Positions 23,568 through 32,221 of a stretch of 52,266 bases of DNA are shown here, one piece after another. Position numbers and translations under genes: made by a program. Positions within the stretch are counted from its first letter, which is position 1. Each line of letters begins with the position of its first letter. The notes under the pieces were generated by a model. The model made no database searches, was not told where the DNA came from, and worked only from the letters and a program-made list of their open reading frames with translations. Source of the stretch: Bacteroidales bacterium. GTDB lineage: Bacteria > Bacteroidota > Bacteroidia > Bacteroidales > UBA932. The stretch lies in contig JAEDLO010000003.1 of NCBI GenBank assembly GCA_016295245.1, forward strand, positions 1-52,266. Direction: 5' to 3'.

Positions 23568-24767
23568 TTACGGCTCAATTCTTCCAGGATAAGTTTCCAG
23601 AGCCTTGGCAAGAATATCGAGGGCCTTGGCCAGATCTTCCTTGCAGAGCACATAAGCAATACGCACCTCTTGCCTGCCTTCACCAGGCTCTGTATAGAAG
23701 CCTGATGCAGGCGCCAGCATCACCGTAGCCCCCTGATAACGGAAATCACTCAAACACCAGATGCAGAATTTCTCAGCATCATCGACAGGAAGCGAGGCCA
23801 CAGTATAGAAGGCACCCATAGGAATAGGCGAATAAACACCCGGAATCTTGTTCAGACCGTCGATGAGAAAGTTCCTGCGATCCAGATACTCTTCATACAC
23901 GCCCTGAAGATAGTCCTTCTGGACATCTATGGAAGCGGATGCCACTATCTGGCCGATAAGCGGCGGCGAGAGTCTGGCCTGACAGAACTTCATCACGGCA
24001 TCGTGGACCTTCTTGTTCTTGGTACAGAGGCAGCCGATGCGGATACCGCACTCCGAGTAGCGCTTCGAAACGGAATCAAACAGAACCACATTGTCCTCGA
24101 TGCCGTCAAGGTGGAAAGCGGAAATGTAAGGCATACCGGTGTAGATGAATTCTCTGTAAACCTCGTCGCTGAACAGATACAGATTGTGTTTCTTGACTAT
24201 ATCCCTGAGCTGAAGCATTTCCTTGCGGGTATAGAGATAGCCGGTAGGATTGTTGGGGTTGCAGATGAGGATAGCCTTGGTCTTTTCGGTAATCTGCTCC
24301 TCAAAAGCCTCAACTCCCGGAAGACGGAAACCATCCTGGATACGGGTCTTCACGCTTTTGATCACAGCGCCGACAGAAATGGCAAAAGCCATATAGTTTG
24401 CATAGAACGGGTCGGTCACAATCACCTCGTCACCCGGGCTCAGGCAGGCCAGGAAGGCGAAGAGCACGGCCTCCGAACCACCTGTAGTGATGATAATCTC
24501 ATCCGGAGAAAGGTAGATGCCGTACTCCGCATAATACTTGACCATCTTGGTCCTGAGTGTCAGATAACCGTCCGAGGGACTATATTCCAGGATTTCCCTG
24601 TCGACGTTCTTGAGAGCGTCAAGCGCACACTGCGGAGTCTTGATGTCAGGTTGTCCGATGTTCAGGTGATAAACGTGTACACCATTTCGTTTTGCATCGT
24701 CTGCGTACTTGGCCAGCTTCCTGATTGGGGAAGAAGGCATATTCAACGCTCTCTGTGAAATTTCCAT
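23568..24767 (-). CDS. PLP-dependent aminotransferase, class I/II (aspartate-aminotransferase-like)
   Basis: Fold-type I aminotransferase of 399 aa. Visible motifs are LNIGQPDIKTPQ (about residue 38), EYSPSDGYLTLRTKM, TTGGSEAVLFAFLAC (phosphate cup, about 93), ICNPNNPTGYLYTRKEM (about 170) and SDEVYREFIY. The PLP-lysine segment is LFDSVSKRYSECGIRIGCLC (lysine at about 236), and VRIAYV follows near the end. The substrate could be aspartate, aromatic amino acids or alanine; sequence does not decide. It lies 13 nt downstream of the GH28 gene on the same strand, although a metabolic link is not evident. Confidence 0.9.
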   Translation of the reverse strand: MEISQRALNMPSSPIRKLAKYADDAKRNGVHVYHLNIGQPDIKTPQCALDALKNVDREILEYSPSDGYLTLRTKMVKYYAEYGIYLSPDEIIITTGGSEAVLFAFLACLSPGDEVIVTDPFYANYMAFAISVGAVIKSVKTRIQDGFRLPGVEAFEEQITEKTKAILICNPNNPTGYLYTRKEMLQLRDIVKKHNLYLFSDEVYREFIYTGMPYISAFHLDGIEDNVVLFDSVSKRYSECGIRIGCLCTKNKKVHDAVMKFCQARLSPPLIGQIVASASIDVQKDYLQGVYEEYLDRRNFLIDGLNKIPGVYSPIPMGAFYTVASLPVDDAEKFCIWCLSDFRYQGATVMLAPASGFYTEPGEGRQEVRIAYVLCKEDLAKALDILAKALETYPGRIEP

Positions 24768-24780
24768 AAGCTATAATCTG

Positions 24781-26199
24781 TTATTTCCAAACTAGTTTCT
24801 TGACCTTGTGCTTGTATATCTTCGGCCTCTGGTCAGGGTTCATCAGTTCCATCTTCACATTGTCGAGTACAATGTTGCGGGCATAGCTGACCGACAGGCC
24901 CCAGGCTGGCTGGATACCGTGCGAGGCCGGCTCAGGGTACGCTCCCAGCCTTCCGAAGAAATCATTGCCTCCCCTCTGGAGTTTCACGTCCTCTTTGGTG
25001 AGTCCTCCACGATACTGGATGCTGATATCCTTTAGCAGCACATTCTCTACTGGATGGCCTTCGAGGCCGACTATAAGCAGCGCATAGCGGCTGTCACAGT
25101 TGGTCACCTTCACATCCGAGATTTCAATATTTCTTACGATGGAAGACGGAAGATCTTCAGGCCCGCGCATCCGGTCTCCCAGACGGATGTAAATAGGTGA
25201 ATTGTTGATATCATCCATCACCAGGCCGCTGACCTTGATGTTTTCCAGACACGCGCCGTCAACCGACTCAAGGGCAAGGCCACGGCAATGATTGAAGCGG
25301 ATGTTGCGGATTTCGATGTTGCGGAAGCCGCCGTTGCTCTCGGTTCCGAGCTTGACGCGTCCGGTAGGGCCGTCACGGTCAGGCGCGTGAGTGACATTGG
25401 TGGTCTTCTCTCCCGAGAGGTAGCTTCCGATATCGTAGCCCGACACCTCGCAATCCTCAATGAGCACATTCTGGCAAGGCTTTGCCCAGCCCAGGCCGTA
25501 TGAGCACTTCAGCACGATGGCGTCGTCATTGAGGGTATTGACCCTGCAATTGCGGATTTCAACATTTTCGCAGCAGTCGATATCGAAGGCATCGCGGTTG
25601 GTATCAGCAGTGACATTGTCGATCAGAAGATTGTCCACGCCGGTGAGCAGAAGGCTGAAGTGGCCGCTGTTAAGGAAGGTAACGTCCTTGAAACTAACGT
25701 TCTTGCAGTTCTTCAGTCCGAAGGCCTTGTTGGCCGGGCCCTCTACGCCCACCTTGGAAACCCCTCTCGAAAGCACACCGGTTCCGTCGATTAGGCCAGG
25801 GCCTTCAACGCCGAAGTTCTCGATCCCTATACCCCAGAACAAGGAATTCTGCCAGTGGCTATGGCCGAAATCCTGGTATTTATCCCAAGGATTGGGTTCC
25901 GGTGCGTCATATGCTCCAAGTTCTCCTACAGGAGCGGCCTTGACTACGGAACCCTCTTCGAAACGGATGAGGATATTGCTTTTCAGCCTGATGGAGAAAC
26001 AAAGATATGTGCCTTCAGGCACGAGCACCACGCCGCCACCTGCCTGGGAGGCGGCAATGATGGCTTTGTTGAAAGCCGGCGAATCAATGTTTACGCCGTC
26101 ACCAACGGCACCGAAGTCTCTAATATTGAATACGGGGGTATTGGCAACTGCTGCAAGGCTCAGGACAAGAGCAATCAAAGACAGATATAACTTTCTCAT
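24781..26199 (-). CDS. Glycoside hydrolase family 28 (polygalacturonase-type)
   Basis: Secreted pectin-degrading enzyme with a right-handed parallel beta-helix. A signal peptide (MRKLYLSLIALVLSLAAVAN) starts at ATG 26199; the ten-residue extension to 26229 is rejected because the SGNH gene ends there. NIRDFGAVGDGVNIDSPAFN is the usual N-terminus. The catalytic aspartates lie in NRDAFDIDCCENVEIRNCRV and TLNDDAIVLKCS, and the expected histidine region appears as NVTHAPDRDGPTGRVKLGTE. The length is 472 aa. Substrate is either homogalacturonan or rhamnogalacturonan; adjacent rhamnose genes favour the latter by inference. Confidence 0.88.
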   Translation of the reverse strand: MRKLYLSLIALVLSLAAVANTPVFNIRDFGAVGDGVNIDSPAFNKAIIAASQAGGGVVLVPEGTYLCFSIRLKSNILIRFEEGSVVKAAPVGELGAYDAPEPNPWDKYQDFGHSHWQNSLFWGIGIENFGVEGPGLIDGTGVLSRGVSKVGVEGPANKAFGLKNCKNVSFKDVTFLNSGHFSLLLTGVDNLLIDNVTADTNRDAFDIDCCENVEIRNCRVNTLNDDAIVLKCSYGLGWAKPCQNVLIEDCEVSGYDIGSYLSGEKTTNVTHAPDRDGPTGRVKLGTESNGGFRNIEIRNIRFNHCRGLALESVDGACLENIKVSGLVMDDINNSPIYIRLGDRMRGPEDLPSSIVRNIEISDVKVTNCDSRYALLIVGLEGHPVENVLLKDISIQYRGGLTKEDVKLQRGGNDFFGRLGAYPEPASHGIQPAWGLSVSYARNIVLDNVKMELMNPDQRPKIYKHKVKKLVWK

Positions 26200-26201
26200 A
26201 A

Positions 26202-27323
26202 TCAATATACGTTTGTCTTTGAACTCCAATCTTCAGGGAGGCTGTCAAAGCCCCTGACTTTATATAGTTCCTCAGCGCTCATAATGCTGAATCCCAGCTG
26301 TTTGAGCTCTCGAGCCAGCGCAACAGCCTCTTCAAGGGGATTAGAAGAAAGCAGATATACGATATCTCCGTCACGCAACTGCGAAGCCTGCGGAGCGGCC
26401 TCCTGCGAAAGCGGAAGATCGGCGAAACTGCAATTTGCGCCCTCGTCCTTCAGGGCTGAGACAAGCTTTGTCCTGGTCTTCGAAGGCAGGGAGCTGCTGA
26501 AACAGAAGGCAAGCTGCTTGGGAAAACAAGAAGGATAGGCAAGAAGCTGATATGCAAGCGCATAGGCCATTCTCAACTGCCCCGGGGTATTCGGGTGGAG
26601 CCGGTCTTTTTCGGCATTGCGGAAATAATGTGCGTGCTCGTCGAGCAGAGGGTAAAGGCCGCAAATGCTATTGAGGTCGATTACAGGCACGGCCCAGATG
26701 TTTGCAATCTCCTTTATGGCCTGAACATAATCATCCACGAAAAGGCCGCAGTCATTGGCAAAGGACTCATCCGGCTGGACATTGCGGTCGCTGAACATCG
26801 CAAAAGCCCTGTGGATAGGAGTCAGGAAGATGATCTGCTTGTCTGGAAAGGTCTGCTTCAGATAGCGGAGTGTGACGTTGGTTCTTCCCTTGAAGGTTTC
26901 AGGATCGAAACTCATCTGACGGTGCTTGCGCCTCTGCATAGCAGGGCCGTCGTCAAGAGTTTCACGCACGTCAAAAGTGTACCACTCGCCCATCGGAATG
27001 CTGCCGTTATAGTCATTCGTGCCAACGAAGACGATGATGGCATCGAAATCCATTCCGTGTTCGGCAATCAGTTTTTCTGCCTGGCCCTGAATCTGGTTCA
27101 TCCTGTGGCCGCTGATGCCATAAACATATGGCTCGAAGCCCAACATTTCGGCAAGGAAGTTCCAATAGACATTGTTTGTCTTTTCGACTTGGCGGGCATC
27201 TGTAATGGAGTCTCCCAGGAAGGCGACCTTCCTGCCCTCCCACTGGCTGTGCCCCAGGGTCTGGGCTGAAATCCCGACAGCCGGAAGGAGGAAAATCAAG
27301 AATGTGATCAAATAGCGTTTCAT
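26202..27323 (-). CDS. SGNH/GDSL-type esterase with C-terminal extension
   Basis: Secreted hydrolase; signal peptide MKRYLITFLIFLLPAVGISA from ATG 27323 (longer reading to 27437 rejected because it would cross the promoter). SGNH blocks: KVAFLGDSITDARQ (catalytic Ser, about residue 36), the Gly block YGISGHRMNQ, the Asn block VFVGTNDYNG, and DRLHPNTPGQLRMA with the catalytic Asp-His. About 100 residues after the SGNH core (26202-26530) form an alpha/beta segment I do not recognise. It is 2 nt from the GH28 gene, so it is likely a pectin or rhamnogalacturonan acetylesterase; that substrate is inferred from context. Confidence 0.85.
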   Translation of the reverse strand: MKRYLITFLIFLLPAVGISAQTLGHSQWEGRKVAFLGDSITDARQVEKTNNVYWNFLAEMLGFEPYVYGISGHRMNQIQGQAEKLIAEHGMDFDAIIVFVGTNDYNGSIPMGEWYTFDVRETLDDGPAMQRRKHRQMSFDPETFKGRTNVTLRYLKQTFPDKQIIFLTPIHRAFAMFSDRNVQPDESFANDCGLFVDDYVQAIKEIANIWAVPVIDLNSICGLYPLLDEHAHYFRNAEKDRLHPNTPGQLRMAYALAYQLLAYPSCFPKQLAFCFSSSLPSKTRTKLVSALKDEGANCSFADLPLSQEAAPQASQLRDGDIVYLLSSNPLEEAVALARELKQLGFSIMSAEELYKVRGFDSLPEDWSSKTNVY

Positions 27324-27351
27324 CCTGTCGTAATTATGTTGTTGTATCCTA

Positions 27352-27379
27352 CAAATATAGTCTTTTTTTGGTATTTTTG
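27352..27379. promoter_or_regulatory. Divergent -7 elements for the SGNH gene (27352-27359, minus) and the CE7 esterase gene (27372-27379, plus)
   Basis: Minus strand TATATTTG at 27359-27352 and plus strand TATTTTTG at 27372-27379, outward-facing with 12 bp between. The plus box ends 5 nt before the esterase ATG, so that mRNA may be leaderless. Confidence 0.6.
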
Positions 27380-27384
27380 CCGAT

Positions 27385-28680
27385 ATGAAACGCATAATCA
27401 CCCTAATGACACTAGTTTTGGCAGCGATATGCGCCAAGGCCGAAAACTATCCCCACAGGTCCGATTATCTCTGGACCGCCATCCCTGACCACGCCGACTG
27501 GCTTTACACCACTGGACAGAAAGCCAGAATCGAAGTTACCCTGCTCAAGTACGGAATGCCGTTCGAAGGAACCATCTCCTACGAAGTTGCCGATGACCTG
27601 GCAGAGAGCGACATCAAGGGAAGCGCCACTTTAAAGAACGGACGCTGCATTCTTGAAATACCGGGCAAAAAGACGCCTGGCTTCAGGGACATAAGGCTCC
27701 TTGCTCGCGACGGCGACAGGGAGTACAGGCACCACGTCAAAATAGGTTTCAGCCCCGAGAAAATCGAGCCTGTGACCGTCGAACCCGCCGACTTCAACGA
27801 ATTCTGGGAGAATACCATAGCCCAGGCGCGCGAATTCCCTCTCAGCTACACTATGGAGCCAAGTCCCGAATACAGCACGGACAAGATTGACGCCTATCTG
27901 GTCAAACTGATGGTCAACCGCAGTCAGGGCATATACGCCTACCTCTTCTTCCCGAAGGAGCGCAGGCTGGGCGGCCACCCCGTAGTGCTCTGCCCTCCGG
28001 GCGCGGGCGTGAAGACTATCAAGGAACCTTTGCGCCACCGCTACTACGCCGAGAGAGGCTGCATCCGAATGGAAATGGAAATCCACGGCCTTGACCCGAG
28101 GCTGGACGCTTCGGTCTTTTCAGAAATCAGCGCGGCCTTCAACGGCAAGGACAACGCCTATATGCTCAACGGCATAGACAGCCGCGAAAGGTACTATATG
28201 AAAAGGGTCTATATCGCCCTTGTACGCGCAATCGACCTGCTCACCTCCCTGCCCGAATGGGACGGAAGGAACGTTGCGGTGCAGGGTGGCAGCCAGGGAG
28301 GCGCTCTGTCCATCGTAGCCGCGGCGCTCGACAGCAGGGTTACCCACTGCATCGTGAACCATCCGGCAGTGACGGATATGGCAGGTCTGGGCTGGCCTCA
28401 CATCGACCGCAAGTTGCTCACAAAAGAGAATGTCAGGACACTCTCCTACTACGATGTCATCAACTTCGCCCGCCAGCTCAAGGACACAAGGGTATATATG
28501 ACCTGGGGATACAACGACGACACCTGCCCACCTACCACTTCGTACGCAGCCTGGAACGTCATGAAATGCCCGAAGGAGAGTCTTGTCACCCCGGTCAATG
28601 AGCACTGGACTTCGGAAGCCACCGAAGAGGGACACTGCCGCTGGCTGCTCAAGAATCTGATTGGAAAGCAGGAAGACTAA
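27385..28680 (+). CDS. Acetylxylan esterase/cephalosporin deacetylase-like (CE7) esterase
   Basis: Exported alpha/beta-hydrolase of the AXE1 family: signal peptide MKRIITLMTLVLAAICAKA, an N-terminal beta domain to about residue 130, then the hydrolase core. The nucleophile elbow is AVQGGSQGGALSIVAAALDS (Ser at about residue 307). The Asp is in YNDDTCPPTTSYAAW and the His in the C-terminal EEGH segment. The length is 431 aa, longer than the bare ~320 aa CE7 because of the N-terminal domain. It probably removes acetyl groups from plant polysaccharide fragments. Its 3' end overlaps the convergent MscS gene by 4 nt. Confidence 0.87.
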   Translation: MKRIITLMTLVLAAICAKAENYPHRSDYLWTAIPDHADWLYTTGQKARIEVTLLKYGMPFEGTISYEVADDLAESDIKGSATLKNGRCILEIPGKKTPGFRDIRLLARDGDREYRHHVKIGFSPEKIEPVTVEPADFNEFWENTIAQAREFPLSYTMEPSPEYSTDKIDAYLVKLMVNRSQGIYAYLFFPKERRLGGHPVVLCPPGAGVKTIKEPLRHRYYAERGCIRMEMEIHGLDPRLDASVFSEISAAFNGKDNAYMLNGIDSRERYYMKRVYIALVRAIDLLTSLPEWDGRNVAVQGGSQGGALSIVAAALDSRVTHCIVNHPAVTDMAGLGWPHIDRKLLTKENVRTLSYYDVINFARQLKDTRVYMTWGYNDDTCPPTTSYAAWNVMKCPKESLVTPVNEHWTSEATEEGHCRWLLKNLIGKQED

Positions 28681-31244
28681 TCGTTCCTGATATGAATGTC
28701 ACGCTGAGGGAAAGGAATCTCTATATGATTATCATTCAAGGCATTGTATACGAGTTCCTTTACCTGAGCGGTATAAGCCGCCTTTTGTGAAACAAGCACG
28801 AACTGCTTGAGGGCGACATCCACTGAACTTGCCGAGAACTCTTCAAACACTATGTCGACCCCTCTATCCGGATCAACGATGTCGCGTCCGAATTCATCTT
28901 TGCCGCAAGCCTTCGAGGCGGCCTCCCTCAGAATGTTGCGGACCTGAGCGATATCACTGCCGTACTTCACGCCGACGACAATCTTGACGAACTCATAAGA
29001 GTTGTTCATCGTAAGGTTCTTGAAGCTCTTGTTGAACAGGGATGCATTCAGGAAGGACATCACAGCTCCGTCCAGAGTATCTATCTGGGTACTCTGGTAA
29101 TTGATGGCCGACACACGCCCCCTGATGCCGTCGCTTTCCACCCAGTCTCCTACCCTGAGCCTTCCGGACATCAGCTGGATACCGCAGATGAAGTTGTTGA
29201 TTATATCTTTCATCGCAAGACCCAGACCGGCGGAAAGACCTCCGGCGATGATAGTGACGGCTCCTGTAGGAATCTTGAGGAGATTGATGACAATCACTAC
29301 GTAGAAGAACCATACAAATATGCTGATAAGACTGTTGGCAAGGGAGAAATTGATCTCGTTGTTGTGGACGTAATTCCTGTTGTGCGCACGCATATAGCTG
29401 ACATAACGGAAGTTCTGGTAAAGGGCGTGGGCCGCGTGGCTCAGATAGCGGAAGATATAGAACATCCCGAGGGTGGCGACTATCTTATAGACCGTCAGAC
29501 TGAAGATCGGCTCGCCGCTCGCGTTGGACACGTCGAAGAACACCGCATTGAAATAAGTGCTGCACAGTTCCGAGAAATCAAAGATACCCAGTGCAAGCCT
29601 GATGCACAGAGGCACTGAAATCACAGCTGACAAAGGAATGAGAGTCATCTGTGAGAGGTCATAAAACCAGCTTAGGTGGAAAGTGGCACCCTTGGTATGG
29701 GAAATGGAAGGATACTTGCAGCTCTGCCTCCAGGTCTCGATCTTCGGATTCATCCTTTCCTTTTTATAGATCAGAAGCATCTTCTTCAAGGCCATCAGCA
29801 GCTCTATCAGGGACATCTGGAAGTACCACCAGATAAGGGTCACCATTCCGATAAAACCATAGCCGAAAAGAGACATTGCCATCACGACCGATATCACGCC
29901 CAGGGATATCCAGCACAAGACATTGTCAGCGACTTGAACCGAACCCTGATACTTCAGACAGGAACGCAATTGGAATATCAGCAGCACCAGCAGAAGAGGC
30001 GCGAAGGCCAGGTTCATCACACTGTTCGGGACAAAAAGCACCCTGAAGAAAATCACGATGAAAGAAGCCGTCATCATCGGCAGATGCAGCTGCAGCACAT
30101 TCTTAACCTTGTCGGAAGGTACTCTGACAAGTATTGAAAGCAAAATCAGGGCATTCAGGATGGCGAAGATGACGAACTGGCTGGAGGCTGTGGCAAAATA
30201 TCCGCTGCCCACGAGTCTGCCAAGGTAAATCAGAACGGCAAACAGAAGACTGCTCGCAAAGAGGGTGAAGCACAAGCGGGTACCCTTTCTGGGCGAATCC
30301 TGCCCGTAGTCCGGAAATCTCTTCCTGAGCAGGCGTCTGAGCTGACCGGCACCCAGCAGCGCCAGGCAAAGCAGGCCCGACTGAACCAGTATGAAGAACA
30401 GGAACTTCTTCCCCCGGAAGACAACACCCTGCTCATCCCGGCTGAAACCGTATTTATTTCCGAGATCCTTCCACACCCCCCGAAGGGCATTGAGCGGATT
30501 GCTCAAAATAGTAAAAAAGCTCTGCTGGCCGCCGGCAAAGACCTTCTTCTGGAGATATTGATACCTCTCCTGGGCATAATCGTATGACTCCTTAAGATTC
30601 AGGCTGGTCTGGTCATAATACTTGCTGTCGAGCAGTATCTGGTTCCTCATATCGGAGTAGCACTTGACGATTTGCGTTGCATACAGCACACAAGAATCCC
30701 TGTCCGCACAGCCTTCATTGTCAAGCACAAAGGCCCCGGGAGCTACCTCTTCCATAAGTCCCGGGATATCGAAGCGGACGCTGTCGTTATGGTACCTGAG
30801 GCTGTCCGGAAGATTATCTATGGCATTCAGGGCAGGGGGCAGCCTCCGAAGGGACTCCAATAGGCGCGAATAGCGCTGGATGTCGGCATCCAGACCGGAT
30901 AGAATCTCGTCATACGGAAGGCGGTTGCGCTTGAAATCTTCATACTCCCTTGTCACCTCCTTGAGGGCATAAGCCATCTCGAAGGTGGAATTCTGTTTCT
31001 GGGAATAAAGCATCAGGGAGAGCTCGTTGCATTTCTTCATAATGGAAACCATTTGGAAATGCTGCTGGGTATGACGCTCGGTCAGTAGGTACTCATCCTT
31101 GCCCAGGGCGTTATACTCCTGTCTGAGTTCATTTCTGAGCGAACTCAGGGTACCGTTGAGATTCTTCTCCTCAAAAACCGCCAGAACGGGCAGGCCTGTA
31201 AGGAACAGAAACAGGACGGAGAATATGAAAGTCTTCGTGCGCAC
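28677..31244 (-). CDS. Large MscS-type mechanosensitive channel
   Basis: An 855-residue inner-membrane channel. A signal-like N-terminus (GTG start at 31244) is followed by a helical periplasmic domain to about residue 265, with heptad-rich stretches. About eight to ten transmembrane helices lie between residues 275 and 665. The conserved MscS pore helix and beta domain sit near the C-terminus: GGLSAGLGLAMKDIINNFIC, LRVGDWVESDGIRGRVSAIN, and a C-terminal alpha/beta part. These channels release solutes on osmotic downshock. It lies 2 nt after the DUF4861-like gene, which is an unusual partner. Confidence 0.9.
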   Translation of the reverse strand: MRTKTFIFSVLFLFLTGLPVLAVFEEKNLNGTLSSLRNELRQEYNALGKDEYLLTERHTQQHFQMVSIMKKCNELSLMLYSQKQNSTFEMAYALKEVTREYEDFKRNRLPYDEILSGLDADIQRYSRLLESLRRLPPALNAIDNLPDSLRYHNDSVRFDIPGLMEEVAPGAFVLDNEGCADRDSCVLYATQIVKCYSDMRNQILLDSKYYDQTSLNLKESYDYAQERYQYLQKKVFAGGQQSFFTILSNPLNALRGVWKDLGNKYGFSRDEQGVVFRGKKFLFFILVQSGLLCLALLGAGQLRRLLRKRFPDYGQDSPRKGTRLCFTLFASSLLFAVLIYLGRLVGSGYFATASSQFVIFAILNALILLSILVRVPSDKVKNVLQLHLPMMTASFIVIFFRVLFVPNSVMNLAFAPLLLVLLIFQLRSCLKYQGSVQVADNVLCWISLGVISVVMAMSLFGYGFIGMVTLIWWYFQMSLIELLMALKKMLLIYKKERMNPKIETWRQSCKYPSISHTKGATFHLSWFYDLSQMTLIPLSAVISVPLCIRLALGIFDFSELCSTYFNAVFFDVSNASGEPIFSLTVYKIVATLGMFYIFRYLSHAAHALYQNFRYVSYMRAHNRNYVHNNEINFSLANSLISIFVWFFYVVIVINLLKIPTGAVTIIAGGLSAGLGLAMKDIINNFICGIQLMSGRLRVGDWVESDGIRGRVSAINYQSTQIDTLDGAVMSFLNASLFNKSFKNLTMNNSYEFVKIVVGVKYGSDIAQVRNILREAASKACGKDEFGRDIVDPDRGVDIVFEEFSASSVDVALKQFVLVSQKAAYTAQVKELVYNALNDNHIEIPFPQRDIHIRND

Positions 31245-31246
31245 TC

Positions 31247-32110
31247 TTATTTCTTCATATAATCGAGGAAGCGCTCAAGCGTGCCGAGTTCCTCCTCTTT
31301 GGTCGATGCGGCCACTATCCTGGTCGAGATCTTCGATGCAGGCTTGGAGATGAGCATCACCATATTGTCTGTCTTGCGTGCAGGCTCGAAAGCCGCTGCC
31401 TTGTATTTCATTCCGCCGCCAAGAGGCTGAGGGTTGGTGGAGATGTCCGCAGGGTGGACGCCCCAGTTGCAGATGTAACCCTTGCCGTAGTTGACACTGG
31501 CGTCCTTCTGGAAGTTAACGCCCGTCAGGAAGCAGACCTTCCTGCCGTTGAGCTCGCGCGCGATAACCTTGGCTTCGCGGCTGCCGTCGCGGGTCTCGAC
31601 GCGGATTGAGATGTCCACCGGCTCGCCCTTGTACATTACGCCATAGGCGATCATCTCGGCGAATGAGCCGCCGCGGATGCTTCCGACACGGGCGGTCCTG
31701 CCGCGGGTCGCAACCAGCTTGACTTCCTTCTCGCCGTCCCAGAGGGCGATGCCGCCGAGGCCGACGGTCTTGCCCACTAGATACTCGTCGCAGCCGGCGC
31801 CTTCTTCTGCCTGTTGCCTTTCAGTAGGATACCAGAGGTACTTGCGCAACTCCATCTGCTTGCCACTCTTTGAGTACACGTCGATGGAACCGCTGTCATT
31901 GAAGTAGATACGGAAAATGGCATGGGAATTCTCGACTGCGGGACCGTGATGGCCCACCTTGCTGTACTGCACAGCTTCAGCGGAAACAATTTCGTTGACC
32001 TGGAGGCTGTCCGATCTGTAGAACAGGCTGTATGCGGTCTGAGCCGACAGTTCAAGACCTAAAAGGGAAAGTGCCGTGGCACAAAGGAAAATAATAGCGT
32101 TTCTTTTCAT
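31247..32110 (-). CDS. Exported DUF4861-like protein
   Basis: A 287-residue exported protein (signal peptide about 1-23, ending ELSAQ). Blocks such as CDEYLVGKTVGLGGIALWDG, GSFAEMIAYGVMYKGEPVDI and YICNWGVHPADI fit DUF4861, a family found in Bacteroidetes polysaccharide-utilisation regions, often with pectin or rhamnogalacturonan enzymes, and without an agreed activity. It is divergent from rhaB with facing -7 elements at 32118-32157, which places it near the rhamnose unit. The family call is moderate. Confidence 0.62.
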   Translation of the reverse strand: MKRNAIIFLCATALSLLGLELSAQTAYSLFYRSDSLQVNEIVSAEAVQYSKVGHHGPAVENSHAIFRIYFNDSGSIDVYSKSGKQMELRKYLWYPTERQQAEEGAGCDEYLVGKTVGLGGIALWDGEKEVKLVATRGRTARVGSIRGGSFAEMIAYGVMYKGEPVDISIRVETRDGSREAKVIARELNGRKVCFLTGVNFQKDASVNYGKGYICNWGVHPADISTNPQPLGGGMKYKAAAFEPARKTDNMVMLISKPASKISTRIVAASTKEEELGTLERFLDYMKK

Positions 32111-32117
32111 AATAGCG

Positions 32118-32157
32118 CAAATTTAGCTAAATAAAAGCAATTATTTTTCTAAATTTG
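32118..32157. promoter_or_regulatory. Divergent -7 elements for the DUF4861-like gene (32118-32125, minus) and rhaB (32150-32157, plus)
   Basis: Minus strand TAAATTTG at 32125-32118 and plus strand TAAATTTG at 32150-32157: identical octamers facing outward with 24 bp between. The rhaB leader would be about 60 nt, the longest plus-strand leader among the divergent pairs, and could hold a regulator site; no operator was recognised. Confidence 0.6.
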
Positions 32158-32221
32158 CATAATATCCAGGCCAAAGACTGGCAAACCGCATATTTTTTGA
32201 CACAACCAATACACATTATCG

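Noticed and set aside
23531..23683. 51-residue N-terminal extension of the outer-membrane protein
   Set aside because: It runs over the promoter and the aminotransferase 3' end; the signal peptide begins at 23530.
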